Assembly (NCBI GenBank): GCA_019746355.1
Contig: JAIESC010000033.1
Location: forward strand, 1 to 48,942
Origin: Xanthobacteraceae bacterium
GTDB lineage: Bacteria; Pseudomonadota; Alphaproteobacteria; Rhizobiales; Xanthobacteraceae
Direction of reading: 5' to 3'
Length of the DNA: 48,942 bases
How positions within the stretch are numbered: the first letter of the stretch is position 1; each line of letters begins with the position of its first letter. Shown piece after piece: positions 15,413 through 24,611 of this stretch. Below the pieces are notes generated by a model, which ran no database searches, had not been told where the DNA came from, and saw nothing but the letters and a program-made list of their open reading frames with translations. Made by a program: the position numbers and the translations under genes.

Positions 15413-16240
15413 ATGGCAAAGCGCTCTGCCGTGCGGACGGCATCGAAGGCGAGGCGGGCCGTGCCGCGCGCTGCGGGCGGCGCGCCGAAGGACACCGGGA
15501 CGCTCGATCTCGCGCTGCGCATCCTCGATCACCTTGCCGCGCAGAACGCGCCGGTCGCCCTGACCGCGATCGCGCAGGCGTTCGCCGCGTCGAAGTCGAC
15601 GGTCTACCGCCACCTCAGCGCGCTCGCCCGCCATGGTTTCGTGCGGCGCGACACCAGCACCGGCCGCTACGCCATCGGCGTCAAGCTGATGGTTCTCGGC
15701 GAGACCTCGCGCAGCAATTTCGAGATCGTGGCGGTCGCCCGCGACGTGCTGCACGGGCTGCGCGACGCCACCGGCCACGCCGTGTCGCTCTGCACCCTGC
15801 TCGACGACGATCTCGTGGTCATGGACCTGATGCACGGCCGGTCGGTCGTCGAATTCACCACGCGTCCCGGCACGCGGCTCGCGCTCCACGCCAGCGCCCA
15901 CGGCAAGATCTGGCTGGCGTTCGGTCCGCAGGGGCTGCTTGGCAAGGTGTTGAGCGGACCGCGGCAGCCCTGGACGCCGCACACCATCACCGACGCGAAG
16001 ACGCTGACCGGCGAGGTGCAGGCGACGCGCAAGCGCGGCTGGGCGACCGCGCCGAACGAGGCCGTCATGGGCGTCAACACGCTCGCCGCGCCGGTGCTCG
16101 ACCATCGCGGCGCGCTGGCCGGCTCGATCGCGATGGTCGGCTCGACCCAGGTGCTCGCGGCAAAGCCCTCGCCGGCCCAGCTTCGCGCCGTGCAGGAGGC
16201 GGCGCGCAGCGTCTCCCGCGATCTCGGCTGGCAAGGCTGA
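15413..16240 (+). CDS. IclR family transcriptional regulator
   Basis: A 275-residue regulator. A basic N-terminal tail is followed by the winged helix (LDLALRILDHLAAQN, HTH at ALTAIAQAFAASKSTVYRHLSAL, wing GFVRRDTSTGRYAIG) and the IclR effector domain (from about LGETSRSNFEIVAVARDVLHGL to the end, with a RKRGWATAPNEAVMGVNTLAAPV motif). An ATG five codons upstream (15398) lies inside the second operator repeat and has no ribosome binding site, so I prefer the ATG at 15413, preceded by GGAACGAG. It sits at the head of the hydantoinase/ABC-transporter gene set and probably controls it in response to a substrate. Confidence 0.9.
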   Translation: MAKRSAVRTASKARRAVPRAAGGAPKDTGTLDLALRILDHLAAQNAPVALTAIAQAFAASKSTVYRHLSALARHGFVRRDTSTGRYAIGVKLMVLGETSRSNFEIVAVARDVLHGLRDATGHAVSLCTLLDDDLVVMDLMHGRSVVEFTTRPGTRLALHASAHGKIWLAFGPQGLLGKVLSGPRQPWTPHTITDAKTLTGEVQATRKRGWATAPNEAVMGVNTLAAPVLDHRGALAGSIAMVGSTQVLAAKPSPAQLRAVQEAARSVSRDLGWQG

Positions 16241-16286
16241 CACGAAGGTTGATCGGATCGATGACAACAGTGAGTTGGAGTTCAAG

Positions 16287-18350
16287 GTGACGTATTCGCT
16301 GGCAGTCGACATCGGCGGCACATTTACCGACATCGTGCTGCGTCACTCCTCGGGCGTGCTGACCGTCGACAAGGTGCTGACCACCCATCACGACCTGCTC
16401 GAGGGCTTCTTTGCCGGCGTCGAGAACGTGCTGCGGGCCGCCAAGGTCGCGCCGCGCGACGTCGGCGGCGTCGTCGTCCACGCCACCACCATCGTCACCA
16501 ACGCCCTGATCGAGCGCAAAGGCCCGCCGACCGCGCTGCTGGTGACCGAGGGGTTTCGCGATGTCCTGCGCATCCGCAACGAGCATCGCTACGAGATGTA
16601 CGATCCGCAGATCGAATTCCCCGATCCGCTGGTGCCGCCGGAGCTGACGTTCAACGTCGCCGAGCGCACCCGCGCCGACGGCAAGATCCTGCGCGTGCCC
16701 GACCGCCGGCAGATCGAAGCGCTGGCGGACCAGCTCAAGGCCAAGGGAGTGGCGTCGGTCGCGGTCTGCTTCCTCAACAGCTACGCCAACCCGGACAACG
16801 AGCGCGCGGTCGGCAAGGCGCTCGCGGCGCTGCTGCCGGATGTCTTCCTCACCTTGTCGTCCGACATAGCCCCGCAGATCCGCGAATATCCGCGCGCCAC
16901 GACCGCCACCGTGAACGCCTACACCATGCCGATCTCGCTGCCCTATCTGCGCGGACTGAGCCAGCGGCTCAAGCGCGAGAGCTTCCCGAATTCGCCGCTG
17001 ATCATGCTGTCGTCCGGCGGCGTGGTCGGCGCCGAGACCGCGGGCCACAACCCGGCGCGGATGATCGAAAGCGGTCCGGCGGCCGGCGCGCTCGCAGGCT
17101 GTCACTACGCCGAGGTGCTCGGCATCCAGCGCCTGATGTCGTTCGACATGGGCGGCACCACCGCCAAGGCCTGCCTGATCGAGGACGGCGAGCCGCTGAT
17201 CACCGGGCTGTTCGAGGTCGACCGGCGCTGGCGCTTCAAGGAAGGGAGCGGGCTTCCCGTCACCATTCCCTCGATCGACATGATCGAGATCGGCGCCGGC
17301 GGCGGCAGCATCGCCCGCGTCGACGCGCTCGGCCTGCTCAAGGTCGGTCCCGACAGCGCCGGCTCGGTGCCGGGCCCGGCCTGCTACGGCCGCGGCGGCA
17401 CCGCGCCGACCGTCACCGACGCCGACCTGGTGCTGGGCCTGCTCGACGCCGACAACTTCCTCGGCGGCGACATGAAGCTCGACCGCAAGGCTGCCGAGGC
17501 CGCGACCGGCGCGCTCGGCGACGCGCTCAATCTCACCCGCACCGAGGCCGCGCGCGGCATCTTCCGCGTCGTCACCGAATCTATGGCGGCGGCCGTGCGC
17601 ACCCACGCCACCGACCGCGGCGTCGACTGGCGCGGCATGCCGCTGTTCGCGTTCGGCGGCGCGGGACCGGTCCACGCCTGCGAGGTGGCGGCGCTGCTGC
17701 AGAGCTCCGGCGTGATCATTCCGCCGCAGCCGAGCGTGCTGTCGGCGTTCGGCACGCTGGTGACGTCGGTGCGGCTCGATCTGGTTCGCAGCGATCTGGT
17801 GCGGGTCAACGAGCTCGATTGGGCGCGAGTCGACCGCATCTTGGGCGAGCTGGTGCACGACGCGACCGCGGCGTTGCGCGACGCCGGCTGCAGCGAAGAC
17901 AGCGTGACGCTGATTTTCGCGGCCGATCTTCGTTACGTGGGCCAGCAGAGCGAGCTGACCGTGACGCTCGATGCCGATCCGCGCGGCCATCACGACGAAA
18001 GCCGCATCGTCAAGGTGTTCGAGGCGATCTACCGGAAGCTTTACGGCGTCAACCCGTCCCACGTGCCGATCGAGCTCGTGACCTGGCGGGTGACCGCGCG
18101 CGGGCCGGTGATCCCGTTCCACCGCGCGATGAACCTGCCGTCCGCGCCCGGCCAGCCCAAGGGCACGCGCGCGGTCGGCGCCTGGAGCGACGGCCTTCGC
18201 GTCCCGGTCTACGACCGCGGCGCGCTCGCCGCGGGCCAGGCCGTCAAGGGACCGGCGATCATCGAGGAGCGCGAGACCACCACGGTGATCCCGCCGGACT
18301 GGACGGCGACAGTCGACAAGATCGGCTGCATCTTTGCGCGGAAGGAATAA
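16287..18350 (+). CDS. Hydantoinase/oxoprolinase family protein, subunit A (HyuA-like)
   Basis: A 687-residue protein of the ATP-grasping actin-like fold. It begins TYSLAVDIGGTFTDIV with the phosphate loop D-I-G-G-T-F-T-D, and has a second nucleotide motif FDMGGTTAKA and an FGGAGPVHACE stretch, as in N-methylhydantoinase A and 5-oxoprolinase. I choose GTG 16287 because GGAG lies six bases before it; an in-frame TTG upstream has no such signal. Together with the B subunit just downstream it should open a lactam or hydantoin ring with ATP, or act like an acetone/acetophenone carboxylase subunit. Substrate not determinable from sequence alone. Confidence 0.9.
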   Translation: MTYSLAVDIGGTFTDIVLRHSSGVLTVDKVLTTHHDLLEGFFAGVENVLRAAKVAPRDVGGVVVHATTIVTNALIERKGPPTALLVTEGFRDVLRIRNEHRYEMYDPQIEFPDPLVPPELTFNVAERTRADGKILRVPDRRQIEALADQLKAKGVASVAVCFLNSYANPDNERAVGKALAALLPDVFLTLSSDIAPQIREYPRATTATVNAYTMPISLPYLRGLSQRLKRESFPNSPLIMLSSGGVVGAETAGHNPARMIESGPAAGALAGCHYAEVLGIQRLMSFDMGGTTAKACLIEDGEPLITGLFEVDRRWRFKEGSGLPVTIPSIDMIEIGAGGGSIARVDALGLLKVGPDSAGSVPGPACYGRGGTAPTVTDADLVLGLLDADNFLGGDMKLDRKAAEAATGALGDALNLTRTEAARGIFRVVTESMAAAVRTHATDRGVDWRGMPLFAFGGAGPVHACEVAALLQSSGVIIPPQPSVLSAFGTLVTSVRLDLVRSDLVRVNELDWARVDRILGELVHDATAALRDAGCSEDSVTLIFAADLRYVGQQSELTVTLDADPRGHHDESRIVKVFEAIYRKLYGVNPSHVPIELVTWRVTARGPVIPFHRAMNLPSAPGQPKGTRAVGAWSDGLRVPVYDRGALAAGQAVKGPAIIEERETTTVIPPDWTATVDKIGCIFARKE

Positions 18351-18355
18351 CAACG

Positions 18356-19900
18356 ATGGACGGCGTCGAGCTCGAAATCCTCTGGTCGAATCTGATCGGC
18401 ATCGTCACCGAGCGCGCCAAGGCGTTGCAGCGCATCGCCTTCAGCCCGGTGGTGCGCGAGGCCGGCGATCTCGCCTGTGCGCTGTTCGACCGCCGCGGCC
18501 GCATGGTGGCGCAGGCCAACACCGGCACGCCCGGTCACATCAATTCGCTGGCGATCGCCGGCGCGCACCTGGTGCGGATGTTCGGCAACAATCTCAAGCC
18601 CGGCGATGTCGTCACCACCAACGATCCGTGGCTGTCGGCCGGGCACTTCTTCGACATCACGGTGCTGACGCCGATCTTCGACGGCGACCGCGTCCTGGCC
18701 TACATCGGCTCCACCATCCACCACACCGACATTGGCGGTTACGGCATCGGCGCCGGCGCCCGCGACGTTCATGAAGAGGGGCTCTGGATCCCGCCGCTGA
18801 AGCTCTACAACGAAGGCGTGCCGTGCCCGGTTCTGCATGCGCTCATCAAGCAGAACGTGCGGACGCCCGACGCGGTGTTCGGCGACCTCGCCGCGCAGGT
18901 GTCGAGCGGGCAGGCGGCGAGCGAACGGCTGATCGCGATGTGCCGCCGCTATAACCTGATCGATATCGAGGAATTGTCCGACGAGATCATCTCGCGTTCG
19001 GAGGCCGCCACCCGCGGCGCGATCGCCCGGCTCAAGGCCGGCACCTATCGGGGCGAGAGCCGGTTCGACGTGCCCGGCGGGCAGGTCATCACCTTGAAGG
19101 TCGCCGTCACGATCGATCCGGATGCGGGCGAGGTGCTGGTCGACTTCACCGGCTCCGCGCCGCAGACCACGACCGGCATCAACGTGGTGCTGAACTACAC
19201 CCACGCCTATTCGACGTTCGCGATCCGCTCCTGCCTCAACCCCGATCTGCCGAACAACACCGGCAGCCTCGCGCCGATCAAGGTGCACGCGCCGGAAGGC
19301 TCGATCCTGAACTGCAAGTATCCGGCCCCGGTCGCGGCCCGCCACGTCGTCGGCATGTACGTGCCGATGCCGATCCTGAAAGCCCTCTACCAGGTGATCC
19401 CGGACCGCGTGCTCGCCGAGGGCTCCGGCGCGGTGTGGACCATGCAGATCCAGGGCAAGCGCGCCGACGGCGAGCCGTTCACCTCGTCGATGTTCAACTA
19501 TTCCGGCGGCATGGGCGCGCGCGCCGGCAAGCCCGGGCCGAGCGCCACCTGCTATCCGACCGGCGTCGCCGCCGTCCCCGTCGAGATCGTCGAGGCGGTG
19601 ACGCCGGTGATGTTCGATCGCAAGGAGCTTCGCCCCGGCTCCGGCGGCGACGGCGCGATGCGCGGCGGCGACGGCCAGATCATCCAGTTCCGGCTGGACA
19701 CCAGGGACGAGTGGCTGCTCAACGCGGTCGCGAGCCGGGTCGATCAAGGCCCCGAGGGCCTGGGCGGCGGCGCGCCCGGCGCGGCCGGAAAATTTCACGT
19801 CAACGGCAAGCCGGTCCACGATCACAAGAAGCTGGTCATGAAGCCGGACGACGTGGTGCTGTTCGAAACGCCGGGAGGCGGAGGCTACGGAGTACGCTGA
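18356..19900 (+). CDS. Hydantoinase B/oxoprolinase family protein (HyuB-like)
   Basis: A 514-residue protein. The N-terminus VELEILWSNLIGIVTERAKA and the stretches TGTPGHINSL and TNDPWLSAGH are family hallmarks, as is the PGGGGYG C-terminus. The ATG at 18356 is 5 bases past the stop of the A subunit and is preceded by AAGGA. A and B subunits form one enzyme complex. Length is slightly below that of many HyuB proteins (about 520-580) but the domain looks complete. The gene is followed by a 128-bp palindromic repeat before the transporter genes, which may partly uncouple their expression. Confidence 0.92.
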   Translation: MDGVELEILWSNLIGIVTERAKALQRIAFSPVVREAGDLACALFDRRGRMVAQANTGTPGHINSLAIAGAHLVRMFGNNLKPGDVVTTNDPWLSAGHFFDITVLTPIFDGDRVLAYIGSTIHHTDIGGYGIGAGARDVHEEGLWIPPLKLYNEGVPCPVLHALIKQNVRTPDAVFGDLAAQVSSGQAASERLIAMCRRYNLIDIEELSDEIISRSEAATRGAIARLKAGTYRGESRFDVPGGQVITLKVAVTIDPDAGEVLVDFTGSAPQTTTGINVVLNYTHAYSTFAIRSCLNPDLPNNTGSLAPIKVHAPEGSILNCKYPAPVAARHVVGMYVPMPILKALYQVIPDRVLAEGSGAVWTMQIQGKRADGEPFTSSMFNYSGGMGARAGKPGPSATCYPTGVAAVPVEIVEAVTPVMFDRKELRPGSGGDGAMRGGDGQIIQFRLDTRDEWLLNAVASRVDQGPEGLGGGAPGAAGKFHVNGKPVHDHKKLVMKPDDVVLFETPGGGGYGVR

Positions 19901-19925
19901 TGGGCTGCCGGAAAACTCTCCCGCT

Positions 19926-20053
19926 GTCATTCCGGGACGCTGTCATCGCGCGTCGAAGACGCGTGATGACAGCGGGCCCGGAATCCAGACATGCAGGAAA
20001 TCCCAAGGTCTCTGGATTCCGGGCCCGCCGCTTTCGCGGCGTCCCGGAATGAC
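19926..20053. repeat. Palindromic interspersed repeat, full-length copy (class 1)
   Basis: Outer arms GTCATTCCGGGAC (19926-19938) and GTCCCGGAATGAC (20041-20053) pair perfectly; an inner 16-bp stem (19974-19989 with 20011-20026) and a third hairpin (19939-19947 with 19965-19973) fold within it. Shortened or variant copies occur at 24981, 36961, 38325 and 39172. Here it lies inside the apparent hydantoinase/transporter operon. Confidence 0.9.
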
Positions 20054-20113
20054 CGCGGGGAGAGCTTCACAGCCTGCCAAAGCTTGGTCACGAAAACGCA
20101 AGGGAGGAGTACG

Positions 20114-21250
20114 ATGACAGTGAAAGCATCTGCGCTGCTTGCCGCCATGGCGGTCGCGCTCGGCGTGGCGCCGGCCGGCGCCCAGCAGGTCTACAAGATC
20201 GGAATTTCCGCAGGGCTGACCGGCTACGCCGCCACCGTCGACCGCGCCTGGCGCGACGGCGTCGAGATCGCCGCCGCGGCGCTCAATGCCAAGGGCGGCA
20301 TCGCGGGCCGCAAGATCGAGGTCATCACCGAGGACAACAAGTCCGAGCCGCAGGAGGCCGTGACCGTCTATCGGAAGATGATCTCGTCCGACAAGGCCGA
20401 GATCTTCCTCTCCGGCTGCGTCTCGGCCGGCAATTTCGCCGGCGCCCCGCTCACCGTGCGTGCGCAGATCCCGATGGTGCTGTGCTCGATCCTGCCGCAG
20501 AACGCCGATCACGTGAAATGGGCGTTCTCGACGCTGCCGCCGGCGGGCTTCGAGGTCGCGCGGCGCCTCGAATATCTCAAGGACAACACCAAGATCAAAA
20601 AGATCGGCGTGCTGCACGATCCGTCGCCCTATGCCGTGCTGCAGAAGAACATCGCGCAGCAGACCGCCGCCAACTACGGCCTCGAGCTTGCCGGCATCGA
20701 GCAGTACAAGCAGGACGATGCCGACCTCAGCGTGCAGATCAGCAAGATGCATGCGGCCGGCGCCGGCGCGATCCTCAAGATCGGCCTCGGCGGCACGACG
20801 CTCACCGCGGCCAAGAACATCAAGCAGCTCGGCCTCGACATGCTGATGCTGACCAGCATCGAGGACCTCGCGGTGTTCCGCCCGGTGGCCGAGGTGCTCG
20901 GCGACAACTTCTTCTTCGTGGCATCGCCGTCGCAGGTCTATGACGCGCTGCCCGACAGCCCGATGAAGGCGGAGATCACCAGGTTCCTCGGTCCGTGGAA
21001 GGCGAAGTACCAGGACCGCGATCCGAACTGGGCCGCGCGCGGCTGGGACGCCGTGCAGCTCACGAACGTGGCGGTCGACAAGGCGAAGAGCTCCGAGGGC
21101 GCCAAGGTGCGCGACGCGCTCGAAACCATCTCGGGCCTTCAGGGCACCACCGGCGTCTACAACATGTCGCCGACGGTGCATCAGGGCATCACGGTCAACC
21201 CGTTCCTGCTCGGCCAGATCAAGGACGGACGCGTGGTCGTTGCAAAATGA
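20114..21250 (+). CDS. ABC transporter substrate-binding protein, branched-chain amino acid type (LivJ-like)
   Basis: A 378-residue periplasmic receptor. Signal peptide MTVKASALLAAMAVALGVAP with cleavage after AGA-QQ; mature start VYKIGISAGLTGYAATVDRA and the NAKGGIAGRKIEV motif are typical of the type I (LIVBP) fold. The ATG at 20114 has AGGAG eight bases upstream. It is the first of five transporter genes and overlaps the next by four bases. Association with HyuAB suggests that the ligand is a cyclic amide, hydantoin or derived amino acid rather than leucine (inference). Confidence 0.9.
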   Translation: MTVKASALLAAMAVALGVAPAGAQQVYKIGISAGLTGYAATVDRAWRDGVEIAAAALNAKGGIAGRKIEVITEDNKSEPQEAVTVYRKMISSDKAEIFLSGCVSAGNFAGAPLTVRAQIPMVLCSILPQNADHVKWAFSTLPPAGFEVARRLEYLKDNTKIKKIGVLHDPSPYAVLQKNIAQQTAANYGLELAGIEQYKQDDADLSVQISKMHAAGAGAILKIGLGGTTLTAAKNIKQLGLDMLMLTSIEDLAVFRPVAEVLGDNFFFVASPSQVYDALPDSPMKAEITRFLGPWKAKYQDRDPNWAARGWDAVQLTNVAVDKAKSSEGAKVRDALETISGLQGTTGVYNMSPTVHQGITVNPFLLGQIKDGRVVVAK

Positions 21251-21951
21251 CACCGGTGCTCGAGGTCCGGCAGCTCTCGGCGCGCTACGGGCGCGTCGAG
21301 GCGCTGCATGGCATCAGCCTGTCGGTCGGCGACGGCGAGTTCGTCGCCGTGCTGGGGCCGAACGGCGCCGGCAAGAGCACGCTGATGCGCGCCATCATGG
21401 GGCTGATTGCCAATTCCGGCGAGGTGAGCTTTCGCGGCACGGCGCTGCCGCGGCAGACGCCGGATGCGTGCGTGGCTCGCGGCGTGGTGCTGGTGCCGGA
21501 AGGCCGCGGCATCTTCGCGCCGATGACCGTGGCCGAGAACCTCGAGCTCGGCGCCTATCTGCTCAACGACGCGGCCGAGTACGAGCGCCGGCAGGCGCGC
21601 GTGTTCAAGCTGTTTCCGCGGCTGCGCGAACGGCACGGCCAGATCGCGGGCTCGCTGTCCGGCGGCGAGCAGCAGATGCTGGCGGTCGGCCGCGCGCTGA
21701 TGGCCGACCCGAAGATCCTGCTGCTCGACGAGCCGTCGCTCGGCCTTGCCCCGCGGGTGATCGAGGAGATCCTCGCAACGCTGGCGCTCCTCAACGGCGA
21801 GGGCCTGCCCATCGTCCTGGTCGAGCAGAAGGCGCCGCTGGCGCTGCGGCTGACCAGCCGTGCTTATCTTCTTTCGGTCGGCCGGCTCGTGGCCGAGATC
21901 GACCCGCGCACCACGTCCTATGACGAAATCGCCCGCACCTATCTCTCGTGA
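21247..21951 (+). CDS. ABC transporter ATP-binding protein (LivF-like)
   Basis: A 234-residue ATPase. Walker A GPNGAGKST (37-45), signature LSGGEQQ, Walker B ILLLDEPSLGLAP. Length and the Q-D-x-x-x-A-L-x-like region (here EQKAPLALRLTSRAYLL) fit LivF. Start ATG overlaps the receptor's stop as ATGA, which indicates translational coupling. It energises import by the LivM/LivH permeases, as a partner of LivG. The gene order J-F-M-G-H differs from the classic K-H-M-G-F but contains every component. Confidence 0.93.
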   Translation: MTPVLEVRQLSARYGRVEALHGISLSVGDGEFVAVLGPNGAGKSTLMRAIMGLIANSGEVSFRGTALPRQTPDACVARGVVLVPEGRGIFAPMTVAENLELGAYLLNDAAEYERRQARVFKLFPRLRERHGQIAGSLSGGEQQMLAVGRALMADPKILLLDEPSLGLAPRVIEEILATLALLNGEGLPIVLVEQKAPLALRLTSRAYLLSVGRLVAEIDPRTTSYDEIARTYLS

Positions 21952-22891
21952 CCGGATCGGACGCGCGCTCGCCGCGCTGCCGTGGGCGCTCGTCTGCGCC
22001 ATGCTGGCCTATGCCTTCATCGCCGGCGGCTACTTCGTCACCGTGATGTCGTTTGCGATGATCTATGCGGTGTTCGTCATCGGCCTGAACGTGTTCATGG
22101 GTTTCGCCGGCCAGGTGTCGTTCGGCCACAACGCGTTTGCCGCGCTGTCCGGCTACGCCTCCGCGGTGCTGACCGCGACCTATTCCTGGGATCCGGTTCT
22201 GGCCTTTGCCGCGGGCATGGCGCTGGCGCTCGCGGTGGCGCTGGTCATCGGCTGGCCGACGCTGCGGCTCAAGGGCCACTATCTCGCCATGGCGACGCTG
22301 GCGATCGGGCTGATCGTCTACGAGATCGCGGTCCAGTGGGACGCGGTCACGCAAGGCTACATGGGCATTTCCGGCATCGCGCCGCTGGGCGTGGCCGGCT
22401 ACGAGATCGTGTCCGATCGCGGCAAGCTTTTCGTGCTCGTCGTCCTCGTCGTGCTGTCGGCGCTCGCCACGGCGCGGCTGCGCGCGTCGCGGTTCGGCCG
22501 GGCGCTCGCGGCGATTGCCGGCTCCGAGGATGCGGCGCGCGCGCTCGGCATCGACGTCGCCCACTACAAGCTCGCCGCGTTCCTGGTCTCGGCGGGCTTT
22601 GCCGCGTTCGCCGGCTCCCTGTTCGTTCACGTGGTGGAATTCGTCAGCCCCGAGGTGTTCGGGCTGCACATGATCGTGCTGGCCTTCACCATGCTCTACG
22701 TCGGCGGCATCGGCACGCTCGCCGGGCCCATTCTCGGCGCGGTGGTCGTCAGCCTGCTGCCCGAGCTGTTCCGTGGTTCCAAGGACTATCAGGACCTGTT
22801 CTACGGCGCGGGCCTGATCCTGCTGCTGATCTACGCGCCCAAGGGGCTCGCGGCGCTGGGCAGCCTCCTGCCGCGGAGCGGCAAGCCATGA
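21920..22891 (+). CDS. ABC transporter permease (LivM-like)
   Basis: A 323-residue membrane protein with eight to nine hydrophobic segments. GLNVFMGFAGQVSFGHNAFAA near residue 50 is the LivM signature, and RFGRALAAIAGSEDAARALGI is the cytoplasmic EAA-like loop. The chosen ATG at 21920 overlaps the preceding ATPase gene by 32 bases; it gives the expected family length. No closer in-frame ATG leaves the first membrane segment intact. It pairs with LivH to form the inner-membrane channel. Confidence 0.88.
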   Translation: MTKSPAPISRDRIGRALAALPWALVCAMLAYAFIAGGYFVTVMSFAMIYAVFVIGLNVFMGFAGQVSFGHNAFAALSGYASAVLTATYSWDPVLAFAAGMALALAVALVIGWPTLRLKGHYLAMATLAIGLIVYEIAVQWDAVTQGYMGISGIAPLGVAGYEIVSDRGKLFVLVVLVVLSALATARLRASRFGRALAAIAGSEDAARALGIDVAHYKLAAFLVSAGFAAFAGSLFVHVVEFVSPEVFGLHMIVLAFTMLYVGGIGTLAGPILGAVVVSLLPELFRGSKDYQDLFYGAGLILLLIYAPKGLAALGSLLPRSGKP

Positions 22892-23727
22892 CGGCGCAAG
22901 CGATGACCGGGCAAGCCATGACGATCCTGTCGCTTGAGGGCGTGACCCGGCGATTCGGCGGCCTCGTCGCCGTCGATGCCGTCGATCTCGAGGTGAGCGC
23001 CGGCGGCGTCACCGCGGTGATCGGGCCGAACGGCGCCGGCAAGACCACGTTGTTCAACCTCGTGTCCGGCTTCCAGACACCCGATGCCGGCCGTGTCCTC
23101 TTCGCCGGAGAGGACATCACCGGCCGTCCGCCGGAGCAGATCGCTTCGGCCGGTCTCATCCGCACCTTTCAGCTCGTCCAGCTGTTCCAGAACCTGTCGG
23201 TGCTGGAGAACATCCAGGTCGGCTGCCACCTGCACACCGCAGGCGGCGTGTGGTCGGCGCTGCTGCGCTCGCCCCGCACCCGCCGCGCCGAGCAGGAGGT
23301 GGAGGCGCGGGCGCGCGAGCTTCTCGGCTTCGTCGGCCTTGACGCTGCGGCCGACGCCGAGGCGAGCGCGCTCGCCTACGGCCAGCAGCGGCTGCTCGAG
23401 ATCGCGCGCTCGCTTGCGGCGCGCCCGCGCCTCCTGCTGCTCGACGAGCCCGCCGCGGGGTTGTCGGTCGACGAAACCAAACGGCTGTCGGGCGTGATCC
23501 GCGACATTGCCGCCCGCGGCACCACGGTGCTCCTGATCGAGCACGACATGAAGCTCGTGATGAACACCGCCGACCGCATCGCCGTGCTCGACTTCGGCCG
23601 CAAGATCGCCGAGGGCCCGCCCGCGGCGGTCCGCGAGAACCCGGCCGTCGTTGCCGCCTATCTCGGCGGCGCAGATCCTGGTGGCGCGCATCCTGGTGGT
23701 GCGAATCTTGGGGGGACACATGCCTGA
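22888..23727 (+). CDS. ABC transporter ATP-binding protein (LivG-like)
   Basis: A 279-residue ATPase: Walker A GPNGAGKTT (46-54), signature LAYGQQRLLEIARSLA, Walker B LLLLDEPAAGLS, and the LIEHDMKLVM switch region. The reading starts with three in-frame ATGs in a tandem 15-base repeat (MTAQA-MTGQA-MTIL); the third one matches the family N-terminus, the first overlaps the LivM stop. The C-terminus ends with four degenerate pentapeptide repeats (GGADP, GGAHP, GGANL, GGTHA), beyond the usual end of LivG near residue 260. Function as a LivF partner is clear; both end repeats are unusual. Confidence 0.92.
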   Translation: MTAQAMTGQAMTILSLEGVTRRFGGLVAVDAVDLEVSAGGVTAVIGPNGAGKTTLFNLVSGFQTPDAGRVLFAGEDITGRPPEQIASAGLIRTFQLVQLFQNLSVLENIQVGCHLHTAGGVWSALLRSPRTRRAEQEVEARARELLGFVGLDAAADAEASALAYGQQRLLEIARSLAARPRLLLLDEPAAGLSVDETKRLSGVIRDIAARGTTVLLIEHDMKLVMNTADRIAVLDFGRKIAEGPPAAVRENPAVVAAYLGGADPGGAHPGGANLGGTHA

Positions 23728-24598
23728 CCTGTCCTACCTGCCGCAGATCGCCCTGTCCGGGATCGCGGTCGGCTGCATCTACGGCCTGATCGGCATCGGC
23801 TTCTGCGTGATCTACAACGCCAGCGGCATCGTCAACTTCGCCCAGGGCGCGTTCGTGATGCTGGGCGGCATGGTCGCCTACAGCGCCTTCGCCGCGCTCG
23901 GGCTGCCGCTGCTGCTCGCGGCGGCGGCGGCGATCGTCGCGGTCGCGGCGGCCGGCGTCGTCATCGAGCGCGTGGTGGTGCGCCCGTTGTGGGACCGCAA
24001 GGCGACGATGTTCGTGATGATCCTGGCGACGCTCGCCGCGCAGATCGTCATCGAGCGGCTGGCGCTGATCGTCGCCGGCGACCAGCCGCGGACGCTGCCG
24101 CAGTTCACCGACCTGCCGCCGCTGCGGCTCGCAGGCGTCGCCGTCAGTTATCAATTCCTCTGGATCGTCGGCATCTCGCTGCTGCTGATCGGCCTGCTCG
24201 ATCAGTTCTTCAAGCGAACGAAGATCGGCAAGGCGATGCGCGCCTGCGCCTACAACCGCGAGGCCGCCTCGCTGCAGGGCATCAACGTGTCGCGCATGCT
24301 GGCGCTGTCGTTCGCGCTGTCGGCTGGGCTCGGCGCCATCGCCGGCGTGCTGATCACGCCGACGCAGTACACCGCGTTCAACGTCGGCGTGCCGTTCGCG
24401 ATCTCCGGCTTCATCGCCGCCATCGTCGGCGGCTTCGGCCGTCCGCTCGGCGCCTTCATGGGCGGCATCATGCTGGGCCTGGCGCAATCGATCGCGATCG
24501 TCGCGTTCGGCGCCGGCCTGAAGAACGTCGCCGCGCTGTCGGTGCTGCTGTTGTTTCTTTTCGTCCGCCCCGGAGGCATTCTCGGCGAAAGCAAGTGA
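23720..24598 (+). CDS. ABC transporter permease (LivH-like)
   Basis: A 292-residue permease with about eight membrane segments. GCIYGLIGIGFCVIYNASGIVNFAQG, here split across residues 15-40, is the LivH hallmark, and the cytoplasmic loop KIGKAMRACAYNREAASLQGI is conserved. Start ATG 23720 is preceded by GGGGGA and overlaps the LivG gene by eight bases. It completes the importer, the last transporter gene of the set. Confidence 0.92.
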   Translation: MPDLSYLPQIALSGIAVGCIYGLIGIGFCVIYNASGIVNFAQGAFVMLGGMVAYSAFAALGLPLLLAAAAAIVAVAAAGVVIERVVVRPLWDRKATMFVMILATLAAQIVIERLALIVAGDQPRTLPQFTDLPPLRLAGVAVSYQFLWIVGISLLLIGLLDQFFKRTKIGKAMRACAYNREAASLQGINVSRMLALSFALSAGLGAIAGVLITPTQYTAFNVGVPFAISGFIAAIVGGFGRPLGAFMGGIMLGLAQSIAIVAFGAGLKNVAALSVLLLFLFVRPGGILGESK

Positions 24599-24611
24599 TG
24601 GAGGACTGAAC

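Noticed and set aside
10851..16000. Attachment-site duplication of tRNA-His bounding the monooxygenase cluster
   Set aside because: I could not find a second copy of the tRNA-His 3' end inside the window, so only the composition argument remains.
16074..18353. 759-codon minus-strand frame
   Set aside because: Antisense to the hydantoinase A gene; no family motifs and biased Arg/Asp/Val composition.
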